Origin: Rhizobium etli CFN 42 | Lineage (GTDB): Bacteria; Pseudomonadota; Alphaproteobacteria; Rhizobiales; Rhizobiaceae | Assembly (NCBI RefSeq): GCF_000092045.1 | Contig: NC_007761.1 | Location: forward strand, 1,429,001 to 1,493,000 | DNA: 64,000 nt | Direction of reading: 5' to 3' | In this document: in pieces, positions 54,583 through 63,665 of the stretch | Layout of the letters: the number at the start of each line of letters is the position of its first letter | How positions within the stretch are numbered: the first letter of the stretch is position 1 | Position numbers and translations under genes: made by a program | The notes under the pieces: model-generated | The model's input: the letters and a program-made list of their open reading frames with translations, nothing else | The model's database searches: none | What the model was told of the DNA's origin: nothing

Positions 54583-54938
54583 ACGAAGGGAAGACCAAGG
54601 AGCAGGATAGCGGCGTCGAACTGGAGTTTGACTTGGGCGATCCGCCGCAAAAGGTCTGGCGTGCTGTCACCATTCCCGAACTTCGGGAAAGATGGTTGCC
54701 GAAGGAGGCATTGGCTGACCCCGATGCGATCACCGTCACCCCCGGCCAGGAAGTTCGCTACAAGTTGCGTGACGATAACCCGCCTTTCCTTGAAAGCACC
54801 GTGACGTTCACGGTCACCCCGAATGCCACTGGCGGCACCTGCCTTCGGATCGTCCACGAACTGGCGGACACAAGATTCCATGGAAAGGCAAGAACGCCGG
54901 CGAACAGCAACAGCCCGCTCCTCATGCTCGCCGCCTGA
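54579..54938 (+). CDS. SRPBCC/AHSA1-like domain protein
   Basis: 119-aa START-like (SRPBCC) protein: VELEFDLGDPPQKVWRAVTI, PELRERWLPKEAL and FLESTVTFTVTPNATGGTCL fit the AHSA1 pattern of a ligand-binding cavity. The C-terminal end (TPANSNSPLLMLAA) looks unstructured. The protein is slightly shorter than most AHSA1 members, but I see no frameshift. It is coupled to the ArsR-type repressor, suggesting it responds to or processes the same small molecule. Confidence 0.8.
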   Translation: MNEGKTKEQDSGVELEFDLGDPPQKVWRAVTIPELRERWLPKEALADPDAITVTPGQEVRYKLRDDNPPFLESTVTFTVTPNATGGTCLRIVHELADTRFHGKARTPANSNSPLLMLAA

Positions 54939-54983
54939 CGCGGCGAGCCTCCCGCGAAAATTCTGAAAGTCAGGAGGTCGCCG

Positions 54984-55592
54984 ATGCGCGAAGCGATGCA
55001 ACTCGTCCCTATGGTCATAGAACAGTCCAGCCGGGGGGAGCGATCCTTTGATATCTACTCCCGGCTTCTGCGCGAGCGGATTATCTTCCTCAATGGCGAG
55101 GTGAACGATACCGTTTCGGCCCTCGTCTGCGCGCAACTGCTGTTCCTGGAAGCGGACCCCGAAAAGCCCATCAACCTCTATATCAATTCGCCGGGCGGCG
55201 CCGTGACCAGCGGCCTGGCCATGTACGACACCATGCGCTTCATCCGTGCGCCGGTTCATACACTTTGCATGGGGACGGCCCGTTCGATGGGATCGTTCCT
55301 GCTGATGGCAGGTGAACCCGGCGAAAGAGCCGCATTGCCCAATGCCAGTATCCTCATTCACCAGCCCTCCGGTGGCTTTCAAGGGCAGGCTTCCGACATG
55401 CTGATTCATGCCGAGGAAATTCTAAAGACCAAGCAACGCATGACGCGGCTCTACGCGGAGCATTGCGGACGTTCTTACGAAGACTTCGAGCGCGGGATGG
55501 ATCGCGACCGCTTCATGACGGCGGAGGAAGCGCTTGAATGGGGTCTTATAGAGCGTATTCTGAAGGTTCGCGAAGACACGAGCAGCCTATGA
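54984..55592 (+). CDS. clpP: ClpP-type protease subunit (accessory paralogue)
   Basis: 202-aa serine peptidase subunit of the Clp complex. The triad is complete: Ser101 in [11 protein letters not shown], His126 in LIHQPSGG, and Asp175 in [18 protein letters not shown] lies five bases before the ATG. There is no adjacent clpX or tig, so this is likely an extra ClpP rather than the main one. It starts 46 bases after the SRPBCC gene and may share the ArsR-controlled transcript. The 226 bases after it hold no gene. Confidence 0.92.
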   Translation: MREAMQLVPMVIEQSSRGERSFDIYSRLLRERIIFLNGEVNDTVSALVCAQLLFLEADPEKPINLYINSPGGAVTSGLAMYDTMRFIRAPVHTLCMGTARSMGSFLLMAGEPGERAALPNASILIHQPSGGFQGQASDMLIHAEEILKTKQRMTRLYAEHCGRSYEDFERGMDRDRFMTAEEALEWGLIERILKVREDTSSL

Positions 55593-55818
55593 GCCTTGCC
55601 GCAAAATCCCATTAGAGCGACACTTGTTTTCTCAACTTCTGCGATGTCACAGAATAGGGGCGGCAGCCATAGTGGCCGCGTCTGGCGCATATGCCATCGT
55701 GGTTCAAAGATCTCCGGCTCATGCAATAGCCTCGATGACCGGCCTTAGAGGGGGATACTGATCGCTCCGACGATTCCACATTTACGCTAGTGACCGGGTA
55801 ACACCACCGCCTCCCGCT

Positions 55819-57696
55819 TCAGTTTGCCGGGGCAAGCCGCGTGATTACGCCCATCTCGTCGCTCTCGCGCACCTGCTTCAGGTGTTCCTCCGCCTGTGTC
55901 GCCTCGCGCTGACGGTTCCACATCGAGGCATAGAGGCCGTTCCGTTCGAGAAGGGCGGCATGCGTTCCGCGCTCGGCGATCTCGCCGCTTTTGAGCACGA
56001 TGATCTCGTCGGCGCCGATGACGGTCGAAAGCCGGTGGGCGATGACCAGCGTCGTGCGGTTCTTCGAAACAACGTCAAGCGCCGTCTGGATTTCCCGTTC
56101 CGTCGTCGTGTCGAGCGCCGATGTCGCCTCGTCGAGGATCAGGATCGGCGGCGCCTTGAGGACGGTGCGGGCGATCGCCACCCGCTGCTTCTCGCCGCCC
56201 GAAAGCTTGAGGCCGCGCTCGCCGACCTTGGTCTCGAACCCTTCGGGGAGCATTTCGATGAAATGCGCGATCTGCGCCACTTCGGCGGCGGCATAAATCT
56301 CGTCGTCGCTGGCCGAGGTGCGGCCGTAGCGGATATTGTAGGCGACTGTGTCGTTGAAGAGCACGGTGTCCTGGGGCACCATGCCGATGAGAGAGCGCAG
56401 GCTCTTCTGCGTCACCGTGCGGATATCCTGCCCGTCGATGGTGATGGCGCCGCTCTGGATATCGTAGAAACGGTAGAGCAGCCGCGATAGCGTCGACTTG
56501 CCGGCACCCGACGGCCCCACGACGGCGACCGTCTTGCCGGCCGGCACATCGAAGGAAATCCCCTTCAGGATCGGGCGGGCCGGATCGTAGGCGAAGTGCA
56601 CGTCCTTGAAGGAGATCGCACCTTTGCCGATCCCGAGCTCTGCCGCATCGGGCGCGTCCTTGACCTCGGCTTTCACCTCCAAGAGGTCGAACATCTGCTC
56701 GATGTCGGTCAGACCCTGGCGGATTTCGCGGTAGACGAAACCGATGAAGTTGAGCGGCACGGAAAGCTGCAGCAGCATCGAATTGACGAAGACGAAATCG
56801 CCGACGGTCTGCTCGCCGCGTTGCACCGCCAGCGCCGACAGCACCAGCATGATGGTCGTGCCGATGCCGAAAATGACGCCCTGGCCAAAATTCAGCCAGC
56901 CGAGCGACGTCCAGACATCGGTCGCCGCCTTCTCGTAGCGCTCCATCGATTTGTCGAAGCGTTTGGCCTCCATCTCCTCATTGCCGAAATATTTGACGGT
57001 TTCGAAATTGAGCAGGGAGTCGATCGCCTTGGTGTTGGCGTCGGTGTCGCTGTCGTTCATCGACCGGCGGATGGCGATGCGCCAGTCGGAAGCGCGGATC
57101 GTGAACCAGATATAAGCCCAGACGGTAAAGCCGGTGACGGCCAGATAGGAGAAGCCGTAGCCCCACCAGAATATCACCGCCGTCAGCAAGAATTCGATGA
57201 CGGTCGGAACGGAATTAAGGATCGTGAAACGCACGATCGTCTCGATGCCCTTGGTGCCGCGCTCGATGATGCGCGACAGCCCGCCGGTCTTGCGCTCCAG
57301 ATGGAAGCGCAGCGACAGCTCGTGCATATGCACGAAGGTCTTATAGGCAAGCTGGCGCACCGCGTGTTGCCCGACGCTGGCAAAGAGCGCGTCGCGCAGC
57401 TGGTTGAGCCCGAGCTGGATCAGCCGGGTGACGTTATAGGCGATGACAAGGGCGATGGCGCCGGCAAGGAGCGGTGGCACTGCGCCGGCAAGGTCCATCC
57501 TGCCGTTGAGCGCATCGGTGGACCACTTGAAGAAATAGGGGACGAGCAGCAGGACGAACTTGGAGACCAGCAGAAAGACCGAGGCCCAGATGACACGCAT
57601 CTTGAGGTCGGTTCGCCCTGCCGGCCACATATAGGGCCATAGGTTGAAAAGTGTCCGCAGCAGGTGTGATTCCGAGACTGTCTTGCCGTTTGCCAT
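55819..57696 (-). CDS. Atm1/HMT-type ABC exporter (fused permease and ATPase)
   Basis: 625-aa half-transporter of the ABCB7/Atm1 group, linked to export of glutathione-type sulfur compounds and heavy-metal tolerance. The N-terminal six-helix domain has the group-typical ERGTKGIETIVRF, DTDANTKAIDSLLNFETVKY and QLSVPLNFIGFVYREIRQGL. The ATPase has Walker A GPSGAGKST (near 392), signature LSGGEKQR and Walker B LILDEATS. ATG 57696 has GGAG eight bases upstream; a start 14 codons earlier is open. It lies downstream of the LysM gene on the same strand. Confidence 0.94.
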   Translation of the reverse strand: MANGKTVSESHLLRTLFNLWPYMWPAGRTDLKMRVIWASVFLLVSKFVLLLVPYFFKWSTDALNGRMDLAGAVPPLLAGAIALVIAYNVTRLIQLGLNQLRDALFASVGQHAVRQLAYKTFVHMHELSLRFHLERKTGGLSRIIERGTKGIETIVRFTILNSVPTVIEFLLTAVIFWWGYGFSYLAVTGFTVWAYIWFTIRASDWRIAIRRSMNDSDTDANTKAIDSLLNFETVKYFGNEEMEAKRFDKSMERYEKAATDVWTSLGWLNFGQGVIFGIGTTIMLVLSALAVQRGEQTVGDFVFVNSMLLQLSVPLNFIGFVYREIRQGLTDIEQMFDLLEVKAEVKDAPDAAELGIGKGAISFKDVHFAYDPARPILKGISFDVPAGKTVAVVGPSGAGKSTLSRLLYRFYDIQSGAITIDGQDIRTVTQKSLRSLIGMVPQDTVLFNDTVAYNIRYGRTSASDDEIYAAAEVAQIAHFIEMLPEGFETKVGERGLKLSGGEKQRVAIARTVLKAPPILILDEATSALDTTTEREIQTALDVVSKNRTTLVIAHRLSTVIGADEIIVLKSGEIAERGTHAALLERNGLYASMWNRQREATQAEEHLKQVRESDEMGVITRLAPAN

Positions 57697-57846
57697 GCCG
57701 TGTCTCCAGTCCGGATGATTTGATTCGATGTCCGGCAAGGCGTGGGGGCAGGGACGCGCCTGAAGCGCTTGCCCAAATCCCGAACCGCCACCGCCAGATA
57801 AGGTGTCGGACCGACGAATGCAACACGCGCGGACTTGAGGAAAAGC

Positions 57847-57875
57847 GAAGCCGGGCGTTTCTCCCGCCCGGCTTC
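57847..57875 (-). terminator. Intrinsic terminator after the LysM gene
   Basis: A 10-bp perfect stem GAAGCCGGGC / GCCCGGCTTC with a 9-base loop. On the minus strand it is followed by GCTTTTCCTC. It lies about 30 bases beyond the LysM stop codon, separating that gene from the Atm1-type gene. Confidence 0.8.
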
Positions 57876-57905
57876 ATCAGGTGGCGTTACCCAGACGCCG
57901 CCCTT

Positions 57906-59960
57906 TCAAAGGTGCTGCTTGGAGAGCCGCTTGCGGTGCAGCTCCTCGGCATTCGGTAGTGCGTCCTTCGGCAGGCCGAAAATCTGGCCGGGACGGATGC
58001 GATCCGGGTCGACGATTTTGTCCTCGTTGGCGATGTAGATTGTCGTATAGCGCACGCCGAGGCCATAGGTCCGGCGCGAGATCTGCCACAGCGTGTCGCC
58101 GCGGCGGATGATGACCGCCGCATTGTTTGCCGTCAGCGGCGCCTGTTCGATCGTCTTCGGCTGATCGCCGGCGGCGTCGTTTGCACCAGGTGCGGGCGCA
58201 TCGGTCAGTTCGCCGATGATCGCACCCAGCCCGTCGAGGCCGGCGCCGACGGATTTCGCGTCCTTCGGCAGATCCTGCAGCACTTTCAGCGCCTTGGCGG
58301 CGGTCTGCGAGGAGGAGCCGGAGGCCTGCTTGAAGCTGTCGGACGCGTCTGCCGACGGGCGGAAGTCTGCGACCGAGCGCAGAGCGAATTCCGTTGCCGA
58401 GCGCGCCGCCGCCAGCTGTTCGGCGCCGGGCAGCTTGCCATCGGCAAACAGCCCCTTCAGCAGACCGAACGCCTTGCCGGCTTCGGCCTTGAGCTTGCCG
58501 AGCTCACCTTCGTCGAGCGGCACCATCGAGGAAGCGCCATTTGCATCGGCGGGGCCGACTTGAGCGGCAACCCGCACCTGGTCGCCCGCCGGGCGATTGA
58601 AGTTCACTGCGGCGCGCACAATTACCTTGCCCGTGGGATCGACGACGTCGACGCGGATCTTATGGTCGCCGACCGAGAGGGCCGCAACGCCGTCGATGAC
58701 GAAATGGCCGTCGGGGCCGGCAATATCCTGGCCGACAAGGCTATCGTCGGCATAACCAAGCACCTTGGCATTGGCGCGCGCCGTCCCGGCGATGAAGATC
58801 TTGTTACCCTCGATCTCGACGGCATTGACCATCACATCGGGCGCAATCGTCTTGTCGGTTCCGGCAGCACCGGGAACGGCCGGCGCCGCATCCGTGCCGC
58901 CGGCGGAGGCGTCCGGCAGGCCGGGGGTCTGCAGCGCCAGTTCGCCGGTCGGTGCAGCTGTCGCAGGAGCGTCGGCCGCAGCGGGAGCAGCCGCGGTTTC
59001 GGCGGTTGCCGGCTTGCCGGCAGGCGTCGCCATCGGATTGGATGCGTCGGCGACCTCGGTTTCGCCCTTCGGCGCCGTGATGATGCGGCTCGCTGCACCG
59101 GGCTTGGAGACCATGGCGAGCAGGTTGGCGGCATTGCCGTCCTTCGGCACGGAAACGGTGGCGACTTCTTCGGAAAGCGCGACCTTGCCATCCTTGCCCG
59201 TCACCTTGAGCGCGAGCTGGTGGTCCCCGGCCGGAAGCGGATCGTCGAGAACGGCGGCGAAATCGCCGCTCGGGCCGACATCGGCCGTCGTAACCACCTT
59301 TTCGCCGTCGAGCACTTCGAGCTTGCCGTTCGGCTCGGCGGAGCCGGCGATGACGGTCGATCCATCAGGCTCGACCCGCAGGACGTCGAAGGCAGGAAGT
59401 TTCGGGCCGGCATTCGCGGCTGCCGTGGTCGCGGCAGAGGCTGGCTCGGGCGCGCCGGTCAGAGCGGCTTCGGCCTTGGCAATCGCGCCAGGCGCATCCG
59501 CCATGTTTTCCGGCAGCGACTGCACGATGGCGAGCGCCTTGGCGCCGCCTTCCTTAGCCTTGGCGGCAATGGCTTGTGTTGCGGGATCGATGCCCTCGGG
59601 GACGGTGAAGCCGACAAGTGCGGTGAGCGCATTGACGGCCTTGGTCTTGGCGGCGGAGAAGACATCGACGGCCGGGCCTTTGCCGTCGGCAAACAGCGTC
59701 TTGATCTCGCCGAGCGCCACGCCGGCGTCGGCCGAAAGGCGTCTGACCTGATCGGCGACCGCAGCCGAGTCGGCCACGGCAGAGCGTGATGTCTTTGCCG
59801 CTTCGTTAACCGTGTTCTTGAGCTCCGTGCCTGCCTGGTTGATGGCGTCGCCGACTTTGGATGCATCACCGCCGATGCGCGGCATGACGACAAATACCAT
59901 CAGTAGGATTGCGATTACGAGCACTGCAAGGGCCAGCAAGCCGGCACGGTTCTTCATCAT
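57906..59960 (-). CDS. Membrane-anchored LysM protein with mirror-image repeats
   Basis: 684 aa. One N-terminal membrane helix (about 8-26) anchors an Ala-rich periplasmic part. An approximately 85-residue unit (74-160, with EIKTLFADGKGP and AIVQSLPENM) recurs near 487-575 (LLKGLFADGKLP, KVLQDLPKDA). Between the copies are two Ig-like units (about 189-255 and 377-450) and an Ala/Pro-rich linker, giving the order A-B-B'-A'. A C-terminal LysM domain (about 616-663; IRRGDTLWQISRRTYGLG) should bind peptidoglycan. ATG 59960 follows GGGAGA. Probably a structural envelope protein; function unproven. Confidence 0.88.
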   Translation of the reverse strand: MMKNRAGLLALAVLVIAILLMVFVVMPRIGGDASKVGDAINQAGTELKNTVNEAAKTSRSAVADSAAVADQVRRLSADAGVALGEIKTLFADGKGPAVDVFSAAKTKAVNALTALVGFTVPEGIDPATQAIAAKAKEGGAKALAIVQSLPENMADAPGAIAKAEAALTGAPEPASAATTAAANAGPKLPAFDVLRVEPDGSTVIAGSAEPNGKLEVLDGEKVVTTADVGPSGDFAAVLDDPLPAGDHQLALKVTGKDGKVALSEEVATVSVPKDGNAANLLAMVSKPGAASRIITAPKGETEVADASNPMATPAGKPATAETAAAPAAADAPATAAPTGELALQTPGLPDASAGGTDAAPAVPGAAGTDKTIAPDVMVNAVEIEGNKIFIAGTARANAKVLGYADDSLVGQDIAGPDGHFVIDGVAALSVGDHKIRVDVVDPTGKVIVRAAVNFNRPAGDQVRVAAQVGPADANGASSMVPLDEGELGKLKAEAGKAFGLLKGLFADGKLPGAEQLAAARSATEFALRSVADFRPSADASDSFKQASGSSSQTAAKALKVLQDLPKDAKSVGAGLDGLGAIIGELTDAPAPGANDAAGDQPKTIEQAPLTANNAAVIIRRGDTLWQISRRTYGLGVRYTTIYIANEDKIVDPDRIRPGQIFGLPKDALPNAEELHRKRLSKQHL

Positions 59961-60114
59961 TATGTCTCCCAAGGCGGCAATTTGCCGTAGTAACCGAAAT
60001 TGCTAGCGATTTCCGATGCTTTTCACAAGCATTCAAAGCAATTCGGCAAGCCGGGCACGCGTCTTTTCAGTCAATTTTCTTGACTGCATTGAAATGGAAT
60101 AGTTGTTTTGCCCT

Positions 60115-60738
60115 ATGACCGAACAATCTGTATCGATTCGATCCATCTGCGTTTACTGCGGCTCAAGGCCGGGACGCGATCATTCCCACATGGCGGCCGG
60201 GCGTGCTCTCGGAAGAGAGATCGCCGAATACGGCCTGCGCCTCGTCTATGGCGGAGGTACCAAAGGCATCATGGGCGCGGTTGCGAGCGGTGTGCTTTCA
60301 GGCGGCGGTCAGGTCACGGGCATCATCCCGGAATTCCTGATCGATATGGAAGCGACTCGCCATTCGCTCGGTCAGCTCAACGAACTCATTGTAACCCCTG
60401 ACATGCACGCGCGCAAACATACGATGTTCGAGCGTTCCGATGCTTTCGTCGCGTTGCCTGGCGGCATCGGCACGCTGGAGGAGATCGTCGAGATCATGAC
60501 ATGGGCGCAGCTCGGCCGTCATGAAAAGCCGATGGTCTTTGCCAATATCAACGGTTTCTGGGATCCGATGATGGAGCTGATGCGGCATATGACCGAAGAA
60601 GGTTTTCTGCACACCGCCCATCGGGTGCAGCCGCTCGTCGTCGACGACGTCGCCGGCATCATTCCCGCGATCATGGCCCAGGCCGCCCAACTCGCCGCCG
60701 ATCGCGGTGGCGAGGACGAGGTAATTTCGAAGATGTAG
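60115..60738 (+). CDS. LOG-family protein (TIGR00730), cytokinin-riboside phosphoribohydrolase type
   Basis: 207-aa lysine-decarboxylase-like Rossmann protein. The diagnostic PGGIGTLEE (from residue 115) and the Arg in DMHARKHTMFE are present, as is YGGGTKGIMGA. Such enzymes release bases from nucleoside 5'-monophosphates; in plant-associated bacteria they can produce cytokinins, which here is inference. ATG 60115 is preferred over one four codons earlier. It converges on rarD. Confidence 0.92.
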   Translation: MTEQSVSIRSICVYCGSRPGRDHSHMAAGRALGREIAEYGLRLVYGGGTKGIMGAVASGVLSGGGQVTGIIPEFLIDMEATRHSLGQLNELIVTPDMHARKHTMFERSDAFVALPGGIGTLEEIVEIMTWAQLGRHEKPMVFANINGFWDPMMELMRHMTEEGFLHTAHRVQPLVVDDVAGIIPAIMAQAAQLAADRGGEDEVISKM

Positions 60739-60743
60739 GTCGG

Positions 60744-60764
60744 GCGGGCGCCTTTAGCGCCCGC
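60744..60764. terminator. Hairpin between converging genes (weak terminator)
   Basis: GCGGGCGC / GCGCCCGC with a 5-base loop, starting just after the LOG-gene stop and overlapping the last codons of rarD. There is no T-run on either side, so termination is uncertain. Confidence 0.4.
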
Positions 60765-61668
60765 GGCTTCCCTTCAGCATCGACCAGCTATAGAGGAACA
60801 GCCCAGCCCAGATCAGCGGGAACGCGATCATGCGCGCCGTGCCGAGCGGCTCTTGAAAGGCGAAGACGGCGATCAGGAAGATCATCGTCGGCGCGATATA
60901 CTGCATGATGCCGATCGTCGACAGCTTCAGGAGCTTGGCGCCATTGGCATAGATCATCAGCGGCACGGCGGTGACGACACCGCAGCCGAGCAGCAAGATC
61001 GTATCGGCAAGGCCGGTACGGTAGAAATGGCCCGCGCCGCTGCCGTATTCGAGATAGAGAATGTAGACGACGGCCGGCCCGCTCAGAATAAGAACCTCGA
61101 GGAAGAAGCCCTGGTTCGGCCCGAGTGGCAGCGTCTTGCGCAGCAAAGCATAAAAACCCCAGCTGACTGCCAGCGTCAGCGCCACCCATGGAATGCCGCC
61201 GCTGTCCAGTGCGAGAATGGCGACGGCAAGGGCCGCGAGCGCGATCGCCGCGATCTGCAGCGGCTGCAGCTTCTCCTTGAGCAGCACCGCGCCGAGGAAG
61301 ATGCTGAACAGCGGATTGATGAAATAGCCAAGTGCTGCATCAAGCGAATGGCCGGCGCCGATCGCCCAGACATACGTGCCCCAGTTGACGGTGATCAGCG
61401 ACGCCGTCAGTGCCCCCATCGCCAGCATGCGCGGCGAGCGCAGTGCCGCGCGGATATCCGCTGTGCGCCCGAGCAGGACCAACACGATCCCCGCCAGCGG
61501 CAGCGACCAGACGATGCGGTGGGCGATGACTTCCGCCGGCGGAATATGTGCGACCGCCTTCATGTAGAAGGGCAGGAAGCCCCAGAGCAGATAGGCTGTC
61601 AGCGCGAAGGCGAAACCACGCGGACTATCTTCGTTCTTGATCAACGGAACGGATGCATCGGTCGACAT
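60754..61668 (-). CDS. rarD: RarD-family EamA transporter
   Basis: 304-aa inner-membrane protein with about ten helices. The N-terminal AYLLWGFLPFYMKAV, ITVNWGTYVWAIGAGHSLDA and ALGYFINPLFSIFLGAVLLK are hallmarks of RarD, a drug/metabolite-type permease. The substrate is unknown. It stands alone between the LOG gene and the citramalate synthase gene. Confidence 0.93.
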   Translation of the reverse strand: MSTDASVPLIKNEDSPRGFAFALTAYLLWGFLPFYMKAVAHIPPAEVIAHRIVWSLPLAGIVLVLLGRTADIRAALRSPRMLAMGALTASLITVNWGTYVWAIGAGHSLDAALGYFINPLFSIFLGAVLLKEKLQPLQIAAIALAALAVAILALDSGGIPWVALTLAVSWGFYALLRKTLPLGPNQGFFLEVLILSGPAVVYILYLEYGSGAGHFYRTGLADTILLLGCGVVTAVPLMIYANGAKLLKLSTIGIMQYIAPTMIFLIAVFAFQEPLGTARMIAFPLIWAGLFLYSWSMLKGSRGR

Positions 61669-61875
61669 CGGGTGTTTCCATCTTTGTTCTTCTTCTGATC
61701 CGGCCTAGCTTAAGCGCCGTGAATAGGCCAATTCATTTCGTTGAATGAAGGCTGAGAGGATTTGAAGCAAAGACCAGGGCGATGGCGAACACGAGCGGCC
61801 GTCCGGCGCCGGACCGAGCGGCCGGAAGACCGGCAAAAGTGGCGCCGGCAACGCCGCCGAACGGGCGGAACAGAT

Positions 61876-63489
61876 TTATTCCGCCGCGATCTTGCCCGCC
61901 AGCTGCCGGTTCTTCATCAGCTTGTAGATGACGGAATCCATCAGCGCCTGGAAAGAAGCGTCGATGATGTTCTCCGAGACGCCGACCGTCCACCAGCGCA
62001 CGCCGTCGCTGTCGGTGGATTCGATCAGCACGCGGGTGATCGCCTCCGTGCCGCCATTGAGGATGCGCACCTTGAAATCGGCGAGCACCAGATCGTCGAT
62101 CTCGTGCTGGTACTTGCCGAAATCCTTGCGCAGCGCCAGGTCGAGCGCGTTGACCGGACCTTCGGCATCGGCAACCGACATCAGCGTCTGTCCGTCGATG
62201 GTGATCTTGACCACCGCTTCCGAGACGATTTTCACGCGGCCGAGACTGTCGAAGCGGCGCTCGATCATCACCCGGAAGCCTTCTATGGTGAAGAATTCCG
62301 GGATGGTGCCGAGTGTGCGATGCGCCAGGAGCTCGAAGCTCGCATCGGCGCCCTCATAGGCATAACCGATGGATTCACGTTCCTTGACGATCGATATCAG
62401 GAGGTCGAGCTTCGGATCGTCCTTGGCGACGGTGATACCTCGCCGCTTCAGCGCATTGATGAAGTTCGCCTTGCCGCCCTGGTCGGAGACCATGACCTTA
62501 CGGAAATTGCCCACACTTTCCGGCGGCACATGTTCATAGGTCTTCGGATCCTTCAGCAGCGCCGATGCGTGGATGCCGGCCTTGGTGGCGAAGGCGGACG
62601 CGCCGACATAGGGCATCTGGTGGTCAGGTGAGCGGTTGAGCAGTTCGTCGAAAGCATGCGAGAGCCGGGTGAGGTTGAGCAGCCGCTCCTCATCGATCGC
62701 CGTTTCGAAACGTGTATTGTAGGCGCTCTTCAGCGCCAGGGTCGGGATCAGCGTGACGAGATTGGCGTTGCCGCAGCGCTCGCCGATACCGTTCAAGGTG
62801 CCCTGGATTTGCCGGACGCCCGCCTCGACCGCTGCCAGAGAATTAGCGACCGCCTGGCCGGTGTCGTTATGTGCGTGGATGCCGAGACAGCGGCCGGGCA
62901 CGCCGGCGGCGATCACCGCCTCGACGATGGCGCGGACCTCCGGCGGCTGCGTGCCGCCATTGGTGTCGCAGAGCACGACCCAGCGGGCGCCGCTTTCATA
63001 GGCCGTTTTCGCGCAGGCGATCGCATAGGCCGGATTGGCCTTGAAGCCGTCGAAGAAATGTTCGCAGTCGACGATCGCCTCCTTGCCTGCGCCGACCGCC
63101 GCCTTGACGCTTTCGGCGATGCATTCGAGGTTTTCCTCGTTGGTGCAGCCGAGGGCGACAGCGACGTGATAGTCCCAGCTCTTGGCGACGAAACAGATCG
63201 CGTCGCTTTTGGCCTGCAGCAGCCCGGCAATGCCTGGATCGTTGGAGACCGAAACGCCCGCCCGCTTCGTCATGCCGAAGGCGACGAAGGTGGCCCGGCT
63301 GGTGCGCCTCTCGCCGAAAAAGGCGGTGTCCGTCGGATTGGCGCCGGGATATCCGCCCTCGACATAATCGAGGCCGAACTCATCCAGCATGGCGGCGATC
63401 GCGATCTTGTCCTCGACCGAAAAGTCAATGCCGGGCGTCTGCTGGCCGTCCCGGAGCGTGGTGTCGAAGAGATAGATGCGTTCTTTCAT
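61876..63489 (-). CDS. cimA: Citramalate synthase
   Basis: 537-aa homocitrate/isopropylmalate-synthase-like enzyme that condenses pyruvate with acetyl-CoA, a route to 2-ketobutyrate and isoleucine. DTTLRDGQQTPG (9-20) begins the TIM barrel. HAHNDTGQAVANS holds the metal His residues and NGIGERCGNA the active-site end. The LeuA-type regulatory domain (about 390-520) is present, and the length matches CimA rather than LeuA-short forms. 207 gene-free bases separate it from rarD. Confidence 0.94.
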   Translation of the reverse strand: MKERIYLFDTTLRDGQQTPGIDFSVEDKIAIAAMLDEFGLDYVEGGYPGANPTDTAFFGERRTSRATFVAFGMTKRAGVSVSNDPGIAGLLQAKSDAICFVAKSWDYHVAVALGCTNEENLECIAESVKAAVGAGKEAIVDCEHFFDGFKANPAYAIACAKTAYESGARWVVLCDTNGGTQPPEVRAIVEAVIAAGVPGRCLGIHAHNDTGQAVANSLAAVEAGVRQIQGTLNGIGERCGNANLVTLIPTLALKSAYNTRFETAIDEERLLNLTRLSHAFDELLNRSPDHQMPYVGASAFATKAGIHASALLKDPKTYEHVPPESVGNFRKVMVSDQGGKANFINALKRRGITVAKDDPKLDLLISIVKERESIGYAYEGADASFELLAHRTLGTIPEFFTIEGFRVMIERRFDSLGRVKIVSEAVVKITIDGQTLMSVADAEGPVNALDLALRKDFGKYQHEIDDLVLADFKVRILNGGTEAITRVLIESTDSDGVRWWTVGVSENIIDASFQALMDSVIYKLMKNRQLAGKIAAE

Positions 63490-63555
63490 GTCGTTTCCTC
63501 CCGACAGGCGGGTGTTGTTGCACTGCCGATGCTGCGCCTCATCCGGCTGCCGTCA

Positions 63556-63640
63556 CCTTCTCCCCCGTTCTGACGGGGAGAAGGCGAATGCCGCACCGTA
63601 TCGCGGGGCACGTCCCCTCTCCCCGCGAGCGGCGAGAGGG
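63556..63640. repeat. Palindromic intergenic element
   Basis: CCTTCTCCCC(C)GT / ACGGGGAGAAGG (63556-63584) is followed by a second hairpin built on CCCTCTC / GAGAGGG (about 63614-63640). This form (CCTTCTCCCC...GGGGAGAAGG) is a familiar high-copy intergenic palindrome of Rhizobiales. It lies between cimA and the aminopeptidase gene. Confidence 0.75.
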
Positions 63641-63665
63641 CTAGGGTGAAGGGCTGCCCAAATGA

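Noticed and set aside
54576..55409. 277-codon minus-strand frame opposite the SRPBCC and ClpP genes
   Set aside because: ClpP catalytic residues and SRPBCC features fix the plus strand as coding.
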